Source of the DNA: Candidatus Brevundimonas colombiensis
GTDB taxonomy: Bacteria; Pseudomonadota; Alphaproteobacteria; Caulobacterales; Caulobacteraceae
DNA: 64,000 bases
Direction of reading: 5' to 3'
NCBI GenBank assembly: GCA_029202665.1
Contig: CP119326.1
Coordinates: forward strand, 1,922,001-1,986,000
Of this stretch, positions 8,952-16,841 are shown piece by piece; the stretch's first letter is position 1, and each line of letters begins with the position of its first letter. Under the pieces are notes generated by a model, which had not been told where the DNA came from, ran no database searches, and saw nothing but the letters and a program-made list of their open reading frames with translations. A program made the position numbers and the translations under genes.

Positions 8952-9848
8952 ATGGGCCGGGGCTTTGATCGCAGGACGTTGATCGGCGGCGCGGGCGCGC
9001 TGTCGCTTGTCGGCTGCTATCCGAAGCGCGAAGAGCCAAAGACCGAGGACGATCAACCCGAGTTTCTGCTGGACGACCTGGAAGCGCGCCACGGCGGTCG
9101 TCTGGGCGTTACGGGCCTGGACATCGGCACTCAGCGTCGGGTGTCCTGGCGCGGGCAGGAGCGGTTTTCCTTCTGCTCGACCTTCAAGGCTTTCCTGGCT
9201 GTCGCGGTCATGGAGCGGGTGCAGCGCGATGAGGAACAGCTGGATCGCGCCGTGCCGGTGGTCCGCCGAGACATGATCCCCCATGCGCCGGTGACGGAAA
9301 AGGCCATCGGCCGCACCCTCACCATCCGCCAACTGATGCAGGCGGCCGTGGAGGTCAGCGACAATCCAGCCGCCAATATCCTGATCCGCGAAATGGGTGG
9401 AATCGCCGTATGGCGTGCGTGGTGGCCGACCTTCGGCGACACCACGACCGTGATTTCGCGCCTGGAGCCGGACCTGAACACCGCCCTGCCTGACGACCCG
9501 CGCGACACCTGTCTGCCGGATCAGACCCTGGCCAATATTCGCGAGCTGGCGTTTGGCGATCGGCTGACGCCCGAGCACGACCAGATGATCCAGAGCTGGC
9601 TGACCGCCTCGCCGACCGGCCCCAACCGGATCAAGGCCGGCGCGCCGCAGGGCTGGACCGTGGCGCACAAGACCGGCACGGGCGCGAACGGAACCGCCAA
9701 CGACATCGGCGTGGCCTTTCCCGTGTCGGGATCGCCCGTCGTCCTGGCGACCTATTTCACCGGCGCGACCCAGGCGAACGACGATCAGCGCGACGCCGTG
9801 ATCGCCGAGGCGACCCGCCGCGTCTTCAAGGCGCTGGGTCGTGACTGA
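8952..9848 (+). CDS. Class A beta-lactamase, predicted Tat lipoprotein
   Basis: A 298-residue serine beta-lactamase with all class A motifs: S76-T-F-K79 (Ambler Ser70-x-x-K), S136-D-N138 (SDN loop), E172-P-D-L-N176 (Glu166/Asn170 of the omega loop) and K240-T-G (KTG). The N-terminus has a twin-arginine motif (DRRTLIGG) and a lipobox-like LVGC (Cys22), so it is probably exported folded and lipid-anchored. It would hydrolyse beta-lactams in the periplasm; the spectrum cannot be predicted. It sits 3 nt after flbD and overlaps flhA by 8 nt, so it is embedded in the flagellar operon. No dedicated regulator such as ampR is adjacent. Confidence 0.93.
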   Translation: MGRGFDRRTLIGGAGALSLVGCYPKREEPKTEDDQPEFLLDDLEARHGGRLGVTGLDIGTQRRVSWRGQERFSFCSTFKAFLAVAVMERVQRDEEQLDRAVPVVRRDMIPHAPVTEKAIGRTLTIRQLMQAAVEVSDNPAANILIREMGGIAVWRAWWPTFGDTTTVISRLEPDLNTALPDDPRDTCLPDQTLANIRELAFGDRLTPEHDQMIQSWLTASPTGPNRIKAGAPQGWTVAHKTGTGANGTANDIGVAFPVSGSPVVLATYFTGATQANDDQRDAVIAEATRRVFKALGRD

Positions 9849-11958
9849 TACGCCCCTCATGATGAAGGACGGCATGGCGCGCCCCACCGGGCGCGATGTC
9901 CTGAGCTGGGTCAATCGCGGCGAAGTGCTGATGGCGGTCGGCGTGATCGGCGTGATCATGCTGCTGATCCTGCCGGTTCCGAAGATGCTTCTGGACCTGC
10001 TGCTGGCGATCTCGCTGGTGTCGTCCGTGCTGATCCTGATGACGGCCGTGATGATGAAGCGGCCGCTGGACTTCGCCATCTTCCCCACGGTGCTGCTGGT
10101 CTCGACCCTGTTCCGGCTGGGCCTGAACCTGGCCTCGACCCGCCTGATCCTGACCCACGGGCAGGAGGGGCACGACGCGGCCGGTCAGGTGATCAACGCC
10201 TTCGGCCAGCTGATGATGGGGGGCAATTTCATCATCGGGGTGATCATCTTCGCCATCATCCTGGTGGTGAACTTCGTGGTCATCACCAAGGGCTCGACCC
10301 GGATCGCGGAAGTGTCCGCCCGCTTCACCCTGGACTCCATGCCCGGCAAACAGATGGCTATCGACGCCGATCTGTCGTCGGGGCTGATCACCGAGGACCA
10401 GGCCAAGGTTCGCCGCAAGGAACTGGAGCAGGAATCCACCTTCTTCGGCGCCATGGACGGCGCGTCCAAGTTCGTGCGCGGCGACGCCGTGGCGGGTCTG
10501 ATCATCACCTTCATCAATGTGATCGGCGGCATCCTGATCGGGACGCTGCAGCACAAGATGGCCCTAACGGACGCGGCCAACACCTATGTCCAGCTGACCA
10601 TCGGCGACGGTCTGGTGACGCAGGTTCCGGCCATCATCATCTCCATCGCCGCCGGCTTCCTGGTGTCCAAGGCGGGCGTGGAGGGCACGGCGGACAAGGC
10701 GCTGGTGACGCAACTGGCCACCAATCCGGTGTCGCTGGGCGTGGTGTCCGGCGCGGCGGGCCTGATCGGCCTGATCCCCGGAATGCCCCTGATCCCCTTC
10801 GCCGCCCTGGCCATCGGTTCGGGCTTCATGGCCTGGCGGCTGGGTCGCAGCCGACTGAAGCCTCAACCGACCGAGGCCGAGCGCACCGCCGCAGAGGCCG
10901 CCGCCAAGCCCAAGGAGGATGTGGAAGAACCGATCGCCAACATCCTGACCATCGATGAGGTCAAGATCGAACTGGGCTATTCGCTGCTCAGCCTGATCAA
11001 CGACCTGGAGGGGCGCCGCCTGACCGACCAGATCCGGGCCCTGCGCCGGTCGCTGGCCCAGGAATACGGCTTCGTCATTCCGCAGGTCCGTATCCTGGAC
11101 AATATGCGCCTGCCGACCCAGGGCTACGCCATCCGCATCAAGGAGATGGAGAGCGGGGCGGGCGAGGTGCGGCTGGGCCACCTGATGGCGATGGACCCGT
11201 CGGGACGTCAGGTCGAACTGCCCGGCGAACATATGCGCGAACCCGCCTTCGGCCTGCCCGCCACCTGGATCGAGGAAGGATTGCGCGAAGAGGCGACGTT
11301 CCGGGGCTATACCTTGGTGGATCCCTCGACCGTGCTGACCACGCATCTGACCGAGATCCTCAAGGAGAACATGGCGGACCTGCTGTCCTACGGCGAGGTG
11401 CAGAAGCTGCTCAAGGAACTGGGGACCGAAGAGAAGAAGCTGGTCGAGGAACTGGTGCCCAGCGTGGTCACGGTCACGACCCTTCAACGGGTCCTGCAGG
11501 CGCTGTTGCGCGAAAAGGTGTCGATCCGCGACCTGCCCGCCATTCTGGAGGGCCTGGCCGAGGCAGCCCCGCACAGTTCGTCCGTCACCACCCTGGTCGA
11601 GCACGTCCGCGCACGCTTGGGCCGCCAGCTTTGCTGGCAGAACAAGGATGGGGAGGGCGCGCTGCCCATCGTCACCCTGTCGCCCGAATGGGAGGCCGCC
11701 TTCGCCGAAAGTCTGATCGGCAATGGTGAGGACAAGCAACTGGCCATGGCCCCGTCGCGCCTTCAGGACTTCATCCGTGCCGTGCGCGACACCTTCGAGC
11801 GCATCGCCATGACGGGCGAAAACCCGGTGCTGCTGACCGGCCCGATGACGCGCCCCTATGTCCGCTCCATCATCGAGCGCTTCCGGGGGCAGACGGTGGT
11901 CATGAGCCAGAACGAAATCCACCCCAAGGCGCGGTTGCGCACCTTGGGACAGGTCTGA
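9841..11958 (+). CDS. flhA: Flagellar type III export gate protein FlhA
   Basis: A 705-residue FlhA, the main export-gate protein of the flagellar secretion system. The N-terminal half has about eight membrane helices and the FHIPEP-family core (PLDFAIFPTVLLVSTLFRLGLNLA, split by loops). The cytoplasmic half begins around residue 350 and contains the chaperone-binding domains (LRQEYGFVIPQVR-like segment, RDLPAILEGLAEAAPHSSS). The GTG at 9841, overlapping the beta-lactamase gene by 8 nt, is the likely start; an ATG at 9859 is an alternative. It converges with a small exported-protein gene 4 nt away. Confidence 0.96.
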   Translation: MTDTPLMMKDGMARPTGRDVLSWVNRGEVLMAVGVIGVIMLLILPVPKMLLDLLLAISLVSSVLILMTAVMMKRPLDFAIFPTVLLVSTLFRLGLNLASTRLILTHGQEGHDAAGQVINAFGQLMMGGNFIIGVIIFAIILVVNFVVITKGSTRIAEVSARFTLDSMPGKQMAIDADLSSGLITEDQAKVRRKELEQESTFFGAMDGASKFVRGDAVAGLIITFINVIGGILIGTLQHKMALTDAANTYVQLTIGDGLVTQVPAIIISIAAGFLVSKAGVEGTADKALVTQLATNPVSLGVVSGAAGLIGLIPGMPLIPFAALAIGSGFMAWRLGRSRLKPQPTEAERTAAEAAAKPKEDVEEPIANILTIDEVKIELGYSLLSLINDLEGRRLTDQIRALRRSLAQEYGFVIPQVRILDNMRLPTQGYAIRIKEMESGAGEVRLGHLMAMDPSGRQVELPGEHMREPAFGLPATWIEEGLREEATFRGYTLVDPSTVLTTHLTEILKENMADLLSYGEVQKLLKELGTEEKKLVEELVPSVVTVTTLQRVLQALLREKVSIRDLPAILEGLAEAAPHSSSVTTLVEHVRARLGRQLCWQNKDGEGALPIVTLSPEWEAAFAESLIGNGEDKQLAMAPSRLQDFIRAVRDTFERIAMTGENPVLLTGPMTRPYVRSIIERFRGQTVVMSQNEIHPKARLRTLGQV

Positions 11959-11961
11959 GCT

Positions 11962-12315
11962 CTAGGGTTCCTTGCGACACATGTCGGCGATCTTTTGGGC
12001 CATCTCAATATCCCGCTCTCTGACTGCGGATCGGTAAGCGTCTTGACAACGGCCCTCTTCGATCATGTTTCCGAGCCGTTGCGCTCTTCGGACTTGGGCT
12101 CGGCGCATTCCAGCTTCGCGGCGCAGACCGAGGTTGTGCTCCCGAACTAACTGATCAAAGCTGCGCACATCGTCGAGACCCATTATCACCGGTTCGGGTG
12201 CAGTCGCTTGGCCTGGCATTGCCGGAGGAGTGTGCGCTGCCTGTCCAAAGGAGACTGTTGCAACCGCAGAAGCTGCAATAAAGGCCGCCAACGCCATCAA
12301 ACCATTCTTCGACAT
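11962..12315 (-). CDS. Small exported protein of unknown function
   Basis: A 117-residue protein with a clear Sec signal peptide (MSKNGLMALAAFIAASAVATVSFG, cut after about residue 24). The mature part is short, helical and highly charged (RRAQVRRAQRLGNMIEEGRC) with two cysteines about 25 residues apart that could form one disulphide. I do not recognise a family. Base composition is slightly less GC-rich than its neighbours, with more rare codons, which may mean recent acquisition or weak expression. It ends 4 nt from the flhA stop on the other strand. Confidence 0.65.
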   Translation of the reverse strand: MSKNGLMALAAFIAASAVATVSFGQAAHTPPAMPGQATAPEPVIMGLDDVRSFDQLVREHNLGLRREAGMRRAQVRRAQRLGNMIEEGRCQDAYRSAVRERDIEMAQKIADMCRKEP

Positions 12316-12516
12316 CTATCAATCTCCGAGAGAAGTGGTGCATCCTCAAGATGCTGCGCCTTTCTGCGGTGGAAATCCATATGTCTGCTCGCCGATCGAC
12401 GTTGGAGAAGACTTTCCGTTGGCGATAGGGCCCATGAAATCGGAGTAAATCACTCATTTCGTTGCAGATCCCAGAATAACGTTTGATCGTTCAGTCTGCG
12501 AGGCTAAAGCTGCACC

Positions 12517-14043
12517 ATGATCTCGACGTCGCACCGCCGCCTGTTACGATTCAGAGATTTCGCGCGCACGCCGTCTCTGGCGCGTTCGATCTCGGCCATG
12601 CTGATCCTGGCGTTCGCGCTGCTGATCGTGGTCAATGTGACCACCTTCGTGATGATCCAGCGCACGGCGACGGTGAACGACACGATCGAGCACGCCCAGC
12701 AGATGCGCCGGGCCTCGCGCACCACCCTGATCGCCATGCTGAACGCCGAAACCGCCCAGCGCGGCTTTCTGCTGACCGGCCGCAGCGACTTTCTGGAGCC
12801 CTATCGCAGGGCGCAGTCCGAAATCGCGCCAGCCGTCGCCTTTCTGGATGACGGCGCCGCGCGCGACCCGACGCTGAAGGCACCCATCGACCGCATCCAT
12901 CGGCTGGCCGACCGCAAGTGGGCGGAAATGGACCACACCCTGACGCTGGCGCAGCAGGGTCGCATCGGTCAATCGATCCAGTCGGTTCGGTCCGGCGAAG
13001 GCAAGCGCTACATGGACGAACTGCGGGCTGCGGTGGACGACTTCGACGCCATCAAGTCCCGCCGCATCGCCGAACGCACCGTTCGGTCGGAACGGTTCGG
13101 CGCCCTGACGGTGGTGATGAATGCGATCACCGGCCTGTTGGTGGTGATCCTGGCGCTGCTGTCGGCCTGGATGGTGCGACGCTACGTCAACGAGATTCAG
13201 AAGGCCCGCGCGACGCTGGACGCGGCCAACGCCAGCCTGGAGGACAAGGTCAAGGAGCGGACCGGCGACCTGATGCGCGCTAACGAGGAAATCCAGCGCT
13301 TCGCCTACATCGTCAGCCACGACCTGCGCGCCCCATTGGTCAACGTCATGGGCTACACCTCGGAACTGGAACAGGCCGGAAAGATCGTGGATCGGGCCAT
13401 CATCGACGCCGAGAAGACGCGATCCGTCGATGCCGAGGTCGTCACCGCCGTGCGCGAGGACATGCCCGAGGCCATCGGCTTCATCCGCGCCTCGACCGAG
13501 AAGATGGATCGTCTGATCAACGCCATCCTGAAGCTGTCGCGCGAGGGCCGGCGCAACCTGCTGCCCGAGACGCTGGACATGACGGCGATGGCCGAGAATA
13601 TCGCCAAGAGCGTCCACCACCAGACCGAGGCCTCAGGTGCGCGCATCGAGGTTCAGCCCTTGCCCGAAATCGACAGCGACCGGATTTCAATGGAGCAGAT
13701 CGTCGGCAACCTGATCGACAATGCGGTCAAATATCTGGACCATGGCCGGCCGGGCCAGATCGTGATTTCGGGCGAAGACGTACCCGGCGGTTGGGTCGTC
13801 TATCGCATCGCCGACAATGGTCGGGGCATCGCGCCGCGCGATCATGAGCGGATTTTCGAGTTGTTCCGTCGCTCCGGCAAACAGGACCGCTCGGGCGAGG
13901 GCCTTGGCCTGGCCTTCGTCCGCAACAGCGTTCGTCGTCTGGGCGGTGTCATCGACGTGGAATCCGAACTGGGCAAAGGCTCGACTTTCCTGCTGAAATT
14001 CCCCAAACGACTGATCGTAGCCGAACCTGGAGTCGCGTTGTGA
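12517..14043 (+). CDS. CHASE3-domain sensor histidine kinase
   Basis: A 508-residue membrane histidine kinase. A transmembrane helix at about 28-50 leads to a periplasmic CHASE3 domain (NAETAQRGFLLTGRSDFLEPY), a second helix at about 195-220, a short coiled linker, a HisKA domain with SHDLRAPL (phospho-acceptor His) and an HATPase_c domain with N box DNAVKYL, G1 DNGRGI and G2 GEGLGLAF. CHASE3 senses unknown extracytoplasmic cues. The stop overlaps the GTG of the response regulator by 4 nt, making that protein its probable partner. Confidence 0.92.
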   Translation: MISTSHRRLLRFRDFARTPSLARSISAMLILAFALLIVVNVTTFVMIQRTATVNDTIEHAQQMRRASRTTLIAMLNAETAQRGFLLTGRSDFLEPYRRAQSEIAPAVAFLDDGAARDPTLKAPIDRIHRLADRKWAEMDHTLTLAQQGRIGQSIQSVRSGEGKRYMDELRAAVDDFDAIKSRRIAERTVRSERFGALTVVMNAITGLLVVILALLSAWMVRRYVNEIQKARATLDAANASLEDKVKERTGDLMRANEEIQRFAYIVSHDLRAPLVNVMGYTSELEQAGKIVDRAIIDAEKTRSVDAEVVTAVREDMPEAIGFIRASTEKMDRLINAILKLSREGRRNLLPETLDMTAMAENIAKSVHHQTEASGARIEVQPLPEIDSDRISMEQIVGNLIDNAVKYLDHGRPGQIVISGEDVPGGWVVYRIADNGRGIAPRDHERIFELFRRSGKQDRSGEGLGLAFVRNSVRRLGGVIDVESELGKGSTFLLKFPKRLIVAEPGVAL

Positions 14044-14465
14044 CGCATCCCGTCAAAATCATCATGGTCGAAGACGACCACGGTCATGCCAAACTGATCG
14101 AAAAGAATATTCGTCGCGCGAACATCAATAACGAAATCAAACATTTCGATGAAGGCGGCGCGGCGCTGGATTATCTATTCAGCGATGAGATATTGGCCAA
14201 CGGCCCATTGCTGATCCTGCTGGATCTCAACCTGCCGGATATGTCGGGAACCGACATTCTTGAAAAGGTTAAGGGCAACGAACGGCTGCGCCGCGCGCCC
14301 GTCGTGGTTTTGACCACCACCGACGACAAGGTCGAGATTCAGCGCTGCTACGACCTGGGCTGCAACGTCTATATCACCAAGCCGGTCGACTATGAATCCT
14401 TCGCTGGCGCGATCCGCCAACTGGGACTGTTCCTGTCGGTGATCCAGGCCCCGGAGATCGAGTGA
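14040..14465 (+). CDS. Single-domain response regulator (Rcp1-like)
   Basis: A 141-residue stand-alone receiver with no output domain. It has the acidic pair VEDD near the N-terminus, the phospho-acceptor Asp in LLDLNLPDMSG, the switch Thr in VVLTTTDD and the Lys in YITKPVDY. The long spacing and the GYLF-type loop are typical of receivers paired with phytochrome-like and CHASE-type kinases. It probably takes phosphate from the upstream kinase and passes it on or acts by protein contact. GTG start overlapping the kinase stop; its own stop overlaps the next GTG by 4 nt. Confidence 0.93.
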   Translation: MTHPVKIIMVEDDHGHAKLIEKNIRRANINNEIKHFDEGGAALDYLFSDEILANGPLLILLDLNLPDMSGTDILEKVKGNERLRRAPVVVLTTTDDKVEIQRCYDLGCNVYITKPVDYESFAGAIRQLGLFLSVIQAPEIE

Positions 14466-15502
14466 TCGAGGCCGATCAGCCCATTCGCCTGCTTTACATC
14501 GACGACGACAGGGGCCTGTCCCGGTTGGTCGAGAAGGAGCTGGCGCGTCACGGCTACGCCGTCACCTGCGCGCCCGACGGCGACACCGGGCTGGAACTGC
14601 TGCGTCTGCACGAATACGACGTCTGCGCCCTGGATCACTATATGCCGTCGCGCGACGGACTGGACGTCCTGCCCGACATCCTGGCGCTGAACGCGCCGCC
14701 GCCGGTCGTCTATGTCACCGGCGCCCAGGAAGGCCGGATCGCGGTGGCGGCGCTTCGCGCCGGCGCGGCCGATTATGTCATCAAGGACGTGTCGGAGGAT
14801 TTCACCTCGCTGTTGCGCGCGGCCCTGGACGACGCCCTGTTGCGACGCCGCCTGCAACGCGAGAACGATCTGGCGCAGGAAGAAATCCGTCTCGCCCGCG
14901 ACCGGGCCGAGGCCATGCTGCGCGAGGTCAACCACCGCGTCGGCAACTCGTTGCAACTGGTCTCCAGCTTCATGTCGCTGCAGATGCGCCATATCGCCGA
15001 CCAGGGGGCCAAGGACGCGCTGAGGGAGTCGCAGGCCCGGATCGAGGCCGTGGCCCACGTCCATCGCCGCCTCTACACCTCCGGCGACATGAGCCGGGTG
15101 GCCATGCACGAATATCTGGAAGGCCTGATGGACGAACTGTCCAAGTCCATCGGACCGGACGAGGGCTCGCCGCGTCTGCGGCTTGAGGCCACGCCCTTGT
15201 CGGTGACCACGGACCAGGCCGTGTCTATCGGCGTGATCGTGACCGAACTGGTCACCAACGCGGTGAAATACGCCTATGCCCCGGGCCAGGCGGGGGAAAT
15301 CCGCATCCATCTGGACCGCGAAGGCGACCATCGCGTCGTCCTGACGGTCGAGGACGACGGTCCGGGCATGGGCGATGGCGCGCCAAAGGGAACCGGACTG
15401 GGGGCCAAGATCATCTCGGCCATGGCGTCGGGCTTGCGGTCGGCGGTGGAGTTCGACGGCGCGCACAAGGGCGTGCGGGCCCGGCTGGCCTTCGATCTCT
15501 AG
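14462..15502 (+). CDS. Receiver - HisKA_2 histidine kinase hybrid
   Basis: A 346-residue cytoplasmic protein with an N-terminal receiver (acidic IDDD, Asp in ALDHYMPSRDG, Lys in YVIKDVS) joined by a coiled segment to a HisKA_2 dimerisation/phosphoacceptor domain (EVNHRVGNSLQLVSSF) and an HATPase_c domain (TELVTNAVKYAY, DDGPGMG, GTGLGAKII). HisKA_2 and HWE kinases are frequent in alphaproteobacterial light and general-stress signalling. The receiver in front of the kinase suggests that it is controlled by the upstream pair, forming a three-step relay. No membrane segment. Confidence 0.92.
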   Translation: MIEADQPIRLLYIDDDRGLSRLVEKELARHGYAVTCAPDGDTGLELLRLHEYDVCALDHYMPSRDGLDVLPDILALNAPPPVVYVTGAQEGRIAVAALRAGAADYVIKDVSEDFTSLLRAALDDALLRRRLQRENDLAQEEIRLARDRAEAMLREVNHRVGNSLQLVSSFMSLQMRHIADQGAKDALRESQARIEAVAHVHRRLYTSGDMSRVAMHEYLEGLMDELSKSIGPDEGSPRLRLEATPLSVTTDQAVSIGVIVTELVTNAVKYAYAPGQAGEIRIHLDREGDHRVVLTVEDDGPGMGDGAPKGTGLGAKIISAMASGLRSAVEFDGAHKGVRARLAFDL

Positions 15503-15518
15503 GGCTCGGCGTTTCCTC

Positions 15519-15962
15519 ATGCTTCAGTTCGGCGTTCGAAAACCCGCAACCGACTATCGCCACAGGGCCGTCGCCTTCGGCGTGGTTGAACGTGACGGCC
15601 TCATCGCCTGCGTGCGCGTGGAACGGACCACCGGCGCCTATTTCGACCTGCCGGGCGGCGGGGTGGATGTGGAAGAGACCGAGGTCGAGGCTCTGCGGCG
15701 TGAGTTCGTCGAGGAGACCGGCCTGACGATCGCGCCCCTGAATCGCATAGCCGAGGCGGGCCAGTATTTCATACGCTCTACACGTGAGCCGTTGAACAAC
15801 GTCGGCGGCTTCTGGACCGCGCGCGTCGTGGCGGAAGATGCATCCGCCAAATGCGAAGACGATCACACCCTGGTCTGGCTGGACCCGACCTTCGCCCTGT
15901 CCAGACTGCGGCACGATTCGCACGCCTGGGCCGTGGCGGTGTGGCTGCGTCGCGCAAGCTGA
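15519..15962 (+). CDS. NUDIX hydrolase
   Basis: A 147-residue Nudix protein. The Nudix box GGGVDVEETEVEALRREF continuing VEETGL fits G-x5-E-x7-R-E-U-x-E-E-x-G-U exactly. Such enzymes cleave a nucleoside diphosphate linked to another moiety, with Mg2+ bound by the box glutamates. The substrate is not predictable. The ATG at 15519 is chosen because upstream in-frame codons are inside the kinase gene in another frame. It lies 16 nt after the kinase stop, so it may belong to the same transcript. Confidence 0.9.
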   Translation: MLQFGVRKPATDYRHRAVAFGVVERDGLIACVRVERTTGAYFDLPGGGVDVEETEVEALRREFVEETGLTIAPLNRIAEAGQYFIRSTREPLNNVGGFWTARVVAEDASAKCEDDHTLVWLDPTFALSRLRHDSHAWAVAVWLRRAS

Positions 15963-15969
15963 GCCTTAC

Positions 15970-15994
15970 GGAACCAGGGCTGCAAGATCCCGTT
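15970..15994 (+). promoter_or_regulatory. EcfG/SigT-type general-stress promoter before csbD
   Basis: GGAAC (15970-15974), a 16-nt spacer and CGTT (15991-15994) match the alphaproteobacterial general-stress sigma factor consensus GGAAC-N16/17-CGTT exactly. It lies 52 nt before the ATG of the csbD-like gene. CsbD-type genes are typical general-stress targets, so motif and gene agree. Confidence 0.75.
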
Positions 15995-16046
15995 TTCGGA
16001 TCAACGCGCGACGCCGCAAGGGCGACGCCGGAGCAGGAGACCGACC

Positions 16047-16226
16047 ATGGCCGATCATGACCGTATCGAAGGCGCCGCCAAGAACATCGGCGGCAAAATA
16101 AAGGAAGCCGCCGGCAAGGTGACCGGCGACACCAAACTTCAAGCTGAAGGCAAGGCCGATCAGGTCGAGGGCAAGGTCCAGAACGCCGTCGGCGGCGTCA
16201 AGGACAGCCTTCGCGACAAGGGCTGA
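16047..16226 (+). CDS. csbD: CsbD-family stress protein
   Basis: A 59-residue very hydrophilic protein (MADHDRIEGAAKNIGGKIKE...) with Gly-Lys-x-x-Glu/Gln repeats and a KVTGDTKLQAEGKADQVEGK core, the hallmark of the CsbD family, first described as a sigma-B-dependent general-stress protein in Bacillus. The molecular role is not established. The gene has its own stress-type promoter and is followed by an intrinsic terminator, so it forms a single-gene transcription unit. Confidence 0.9.
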   Translation: MADHDRIEGAAKNIGGKIKEAAGKVTGDTKLQAEGKADQVEGKVQNAVGGVKDSLRDKG

Positions 16227-16254
16227 ACGCCACACATCTTCACTGAATGCGCGA

Positions 16255-16288
16255 AACGCCGTCCGCGAAAGCGGGCGGCGTTTTGTTT
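16255..16288 (+). terminator. Intrinsic terminator after csbD
   Basis: A GC-rich stem (AACGCCGTCCGC / GCGGGCGGCGTT, one bulge) with a GAAA tetraloop is followed by TTGTTT. It lies 28 nt after the csbD stop. It could also stop the convergent minus-strand gene ending at 16292. Confidence 0.8.
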
Positions 16289-16291
16289 GCC

Positions 16292-16792
16292 TCAGTCGTT
16301 CTTGTCGCCCCAAAGGGTCACAGACAGGCCCTTCTCGTCTCCTCCATCGACTGGACGACATTCCGAGCTGAAGCCGCCCTGCGTCGGGCGTGGACGACAG
16401 TCTGTTTCCCGAAGACCGGAGGGCGCATTGGCAGCCCGCGACTGCGGGCCGCACTGTACCGCATAGGTGGAGCCGCCGCCGGATGCCTGCATCATCTGGC
16501 AGTCGCCGGCCATGCCGACCGGCCGCAACGCCTCCGGCAGGTCCGGCCCCATAGCCAGGGCCAACTGAGCGCGGACCTGCGCCTGGCAGGTCTGCATGGG
16601 CGTGTCGCCGCGGACCAGGGGGCTGCACCGCGCCCGCTCGAACCCGAACGGATCGGCCAGGCCCCAGGCCGGCACGGAATGCGAGGCGGCGGGGACAGGA
16701 GGCGCGGCCGTCTCGGCGGCTGTGGGCGCGTCCCACACCACCATCGGCGCGGTCTGTTGCAGAAGCAGGATGGCGAAGGCGGCGGCGATCAT
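16292..16792 (-). CDS. Exported cysteine-containing protein of unknown function
   Basis: A 166-residue protein with a short hydrophobic N-terminus (MIAAAFAILLLQQ) that may be a signal peptide, an Ala/Pro/Thr-rich linker to about residue 40 and a mature part with six cysteines (for example RARCSPLV, QTCQAQ, GDCQMM, VQCGP, ETDCRP, SECRP). An even number of cysteines suggests a disulphide-stabilised periplasmic domain. No family recognised. It faces the csbD terminator at its 3' end and lies 49 nt downstream of the VWA gene on the same strand. Confidence 0.65.
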   Translation of the reverse strand: MIAAAFAILLLQQTAPMVVWDAPTAAETAAPPVPAASHSVPAWGLADPFGFERARCSPLVRGDTPMQTCQAQVRAQLALAMGPDLPEALRPVGMAGDCQMMQASGGGSTYAVQCGPQSRAANAPSGLRETDCRPRPTQGGFSSECRPVDGGDEKGLSVTLWGDKND

Positions 16793-16841
16793 CGGTCGAA
16801 CCCCTGGTGCAGCGGCCGGGCCGTTCGCGCCGGGCGGGGCC

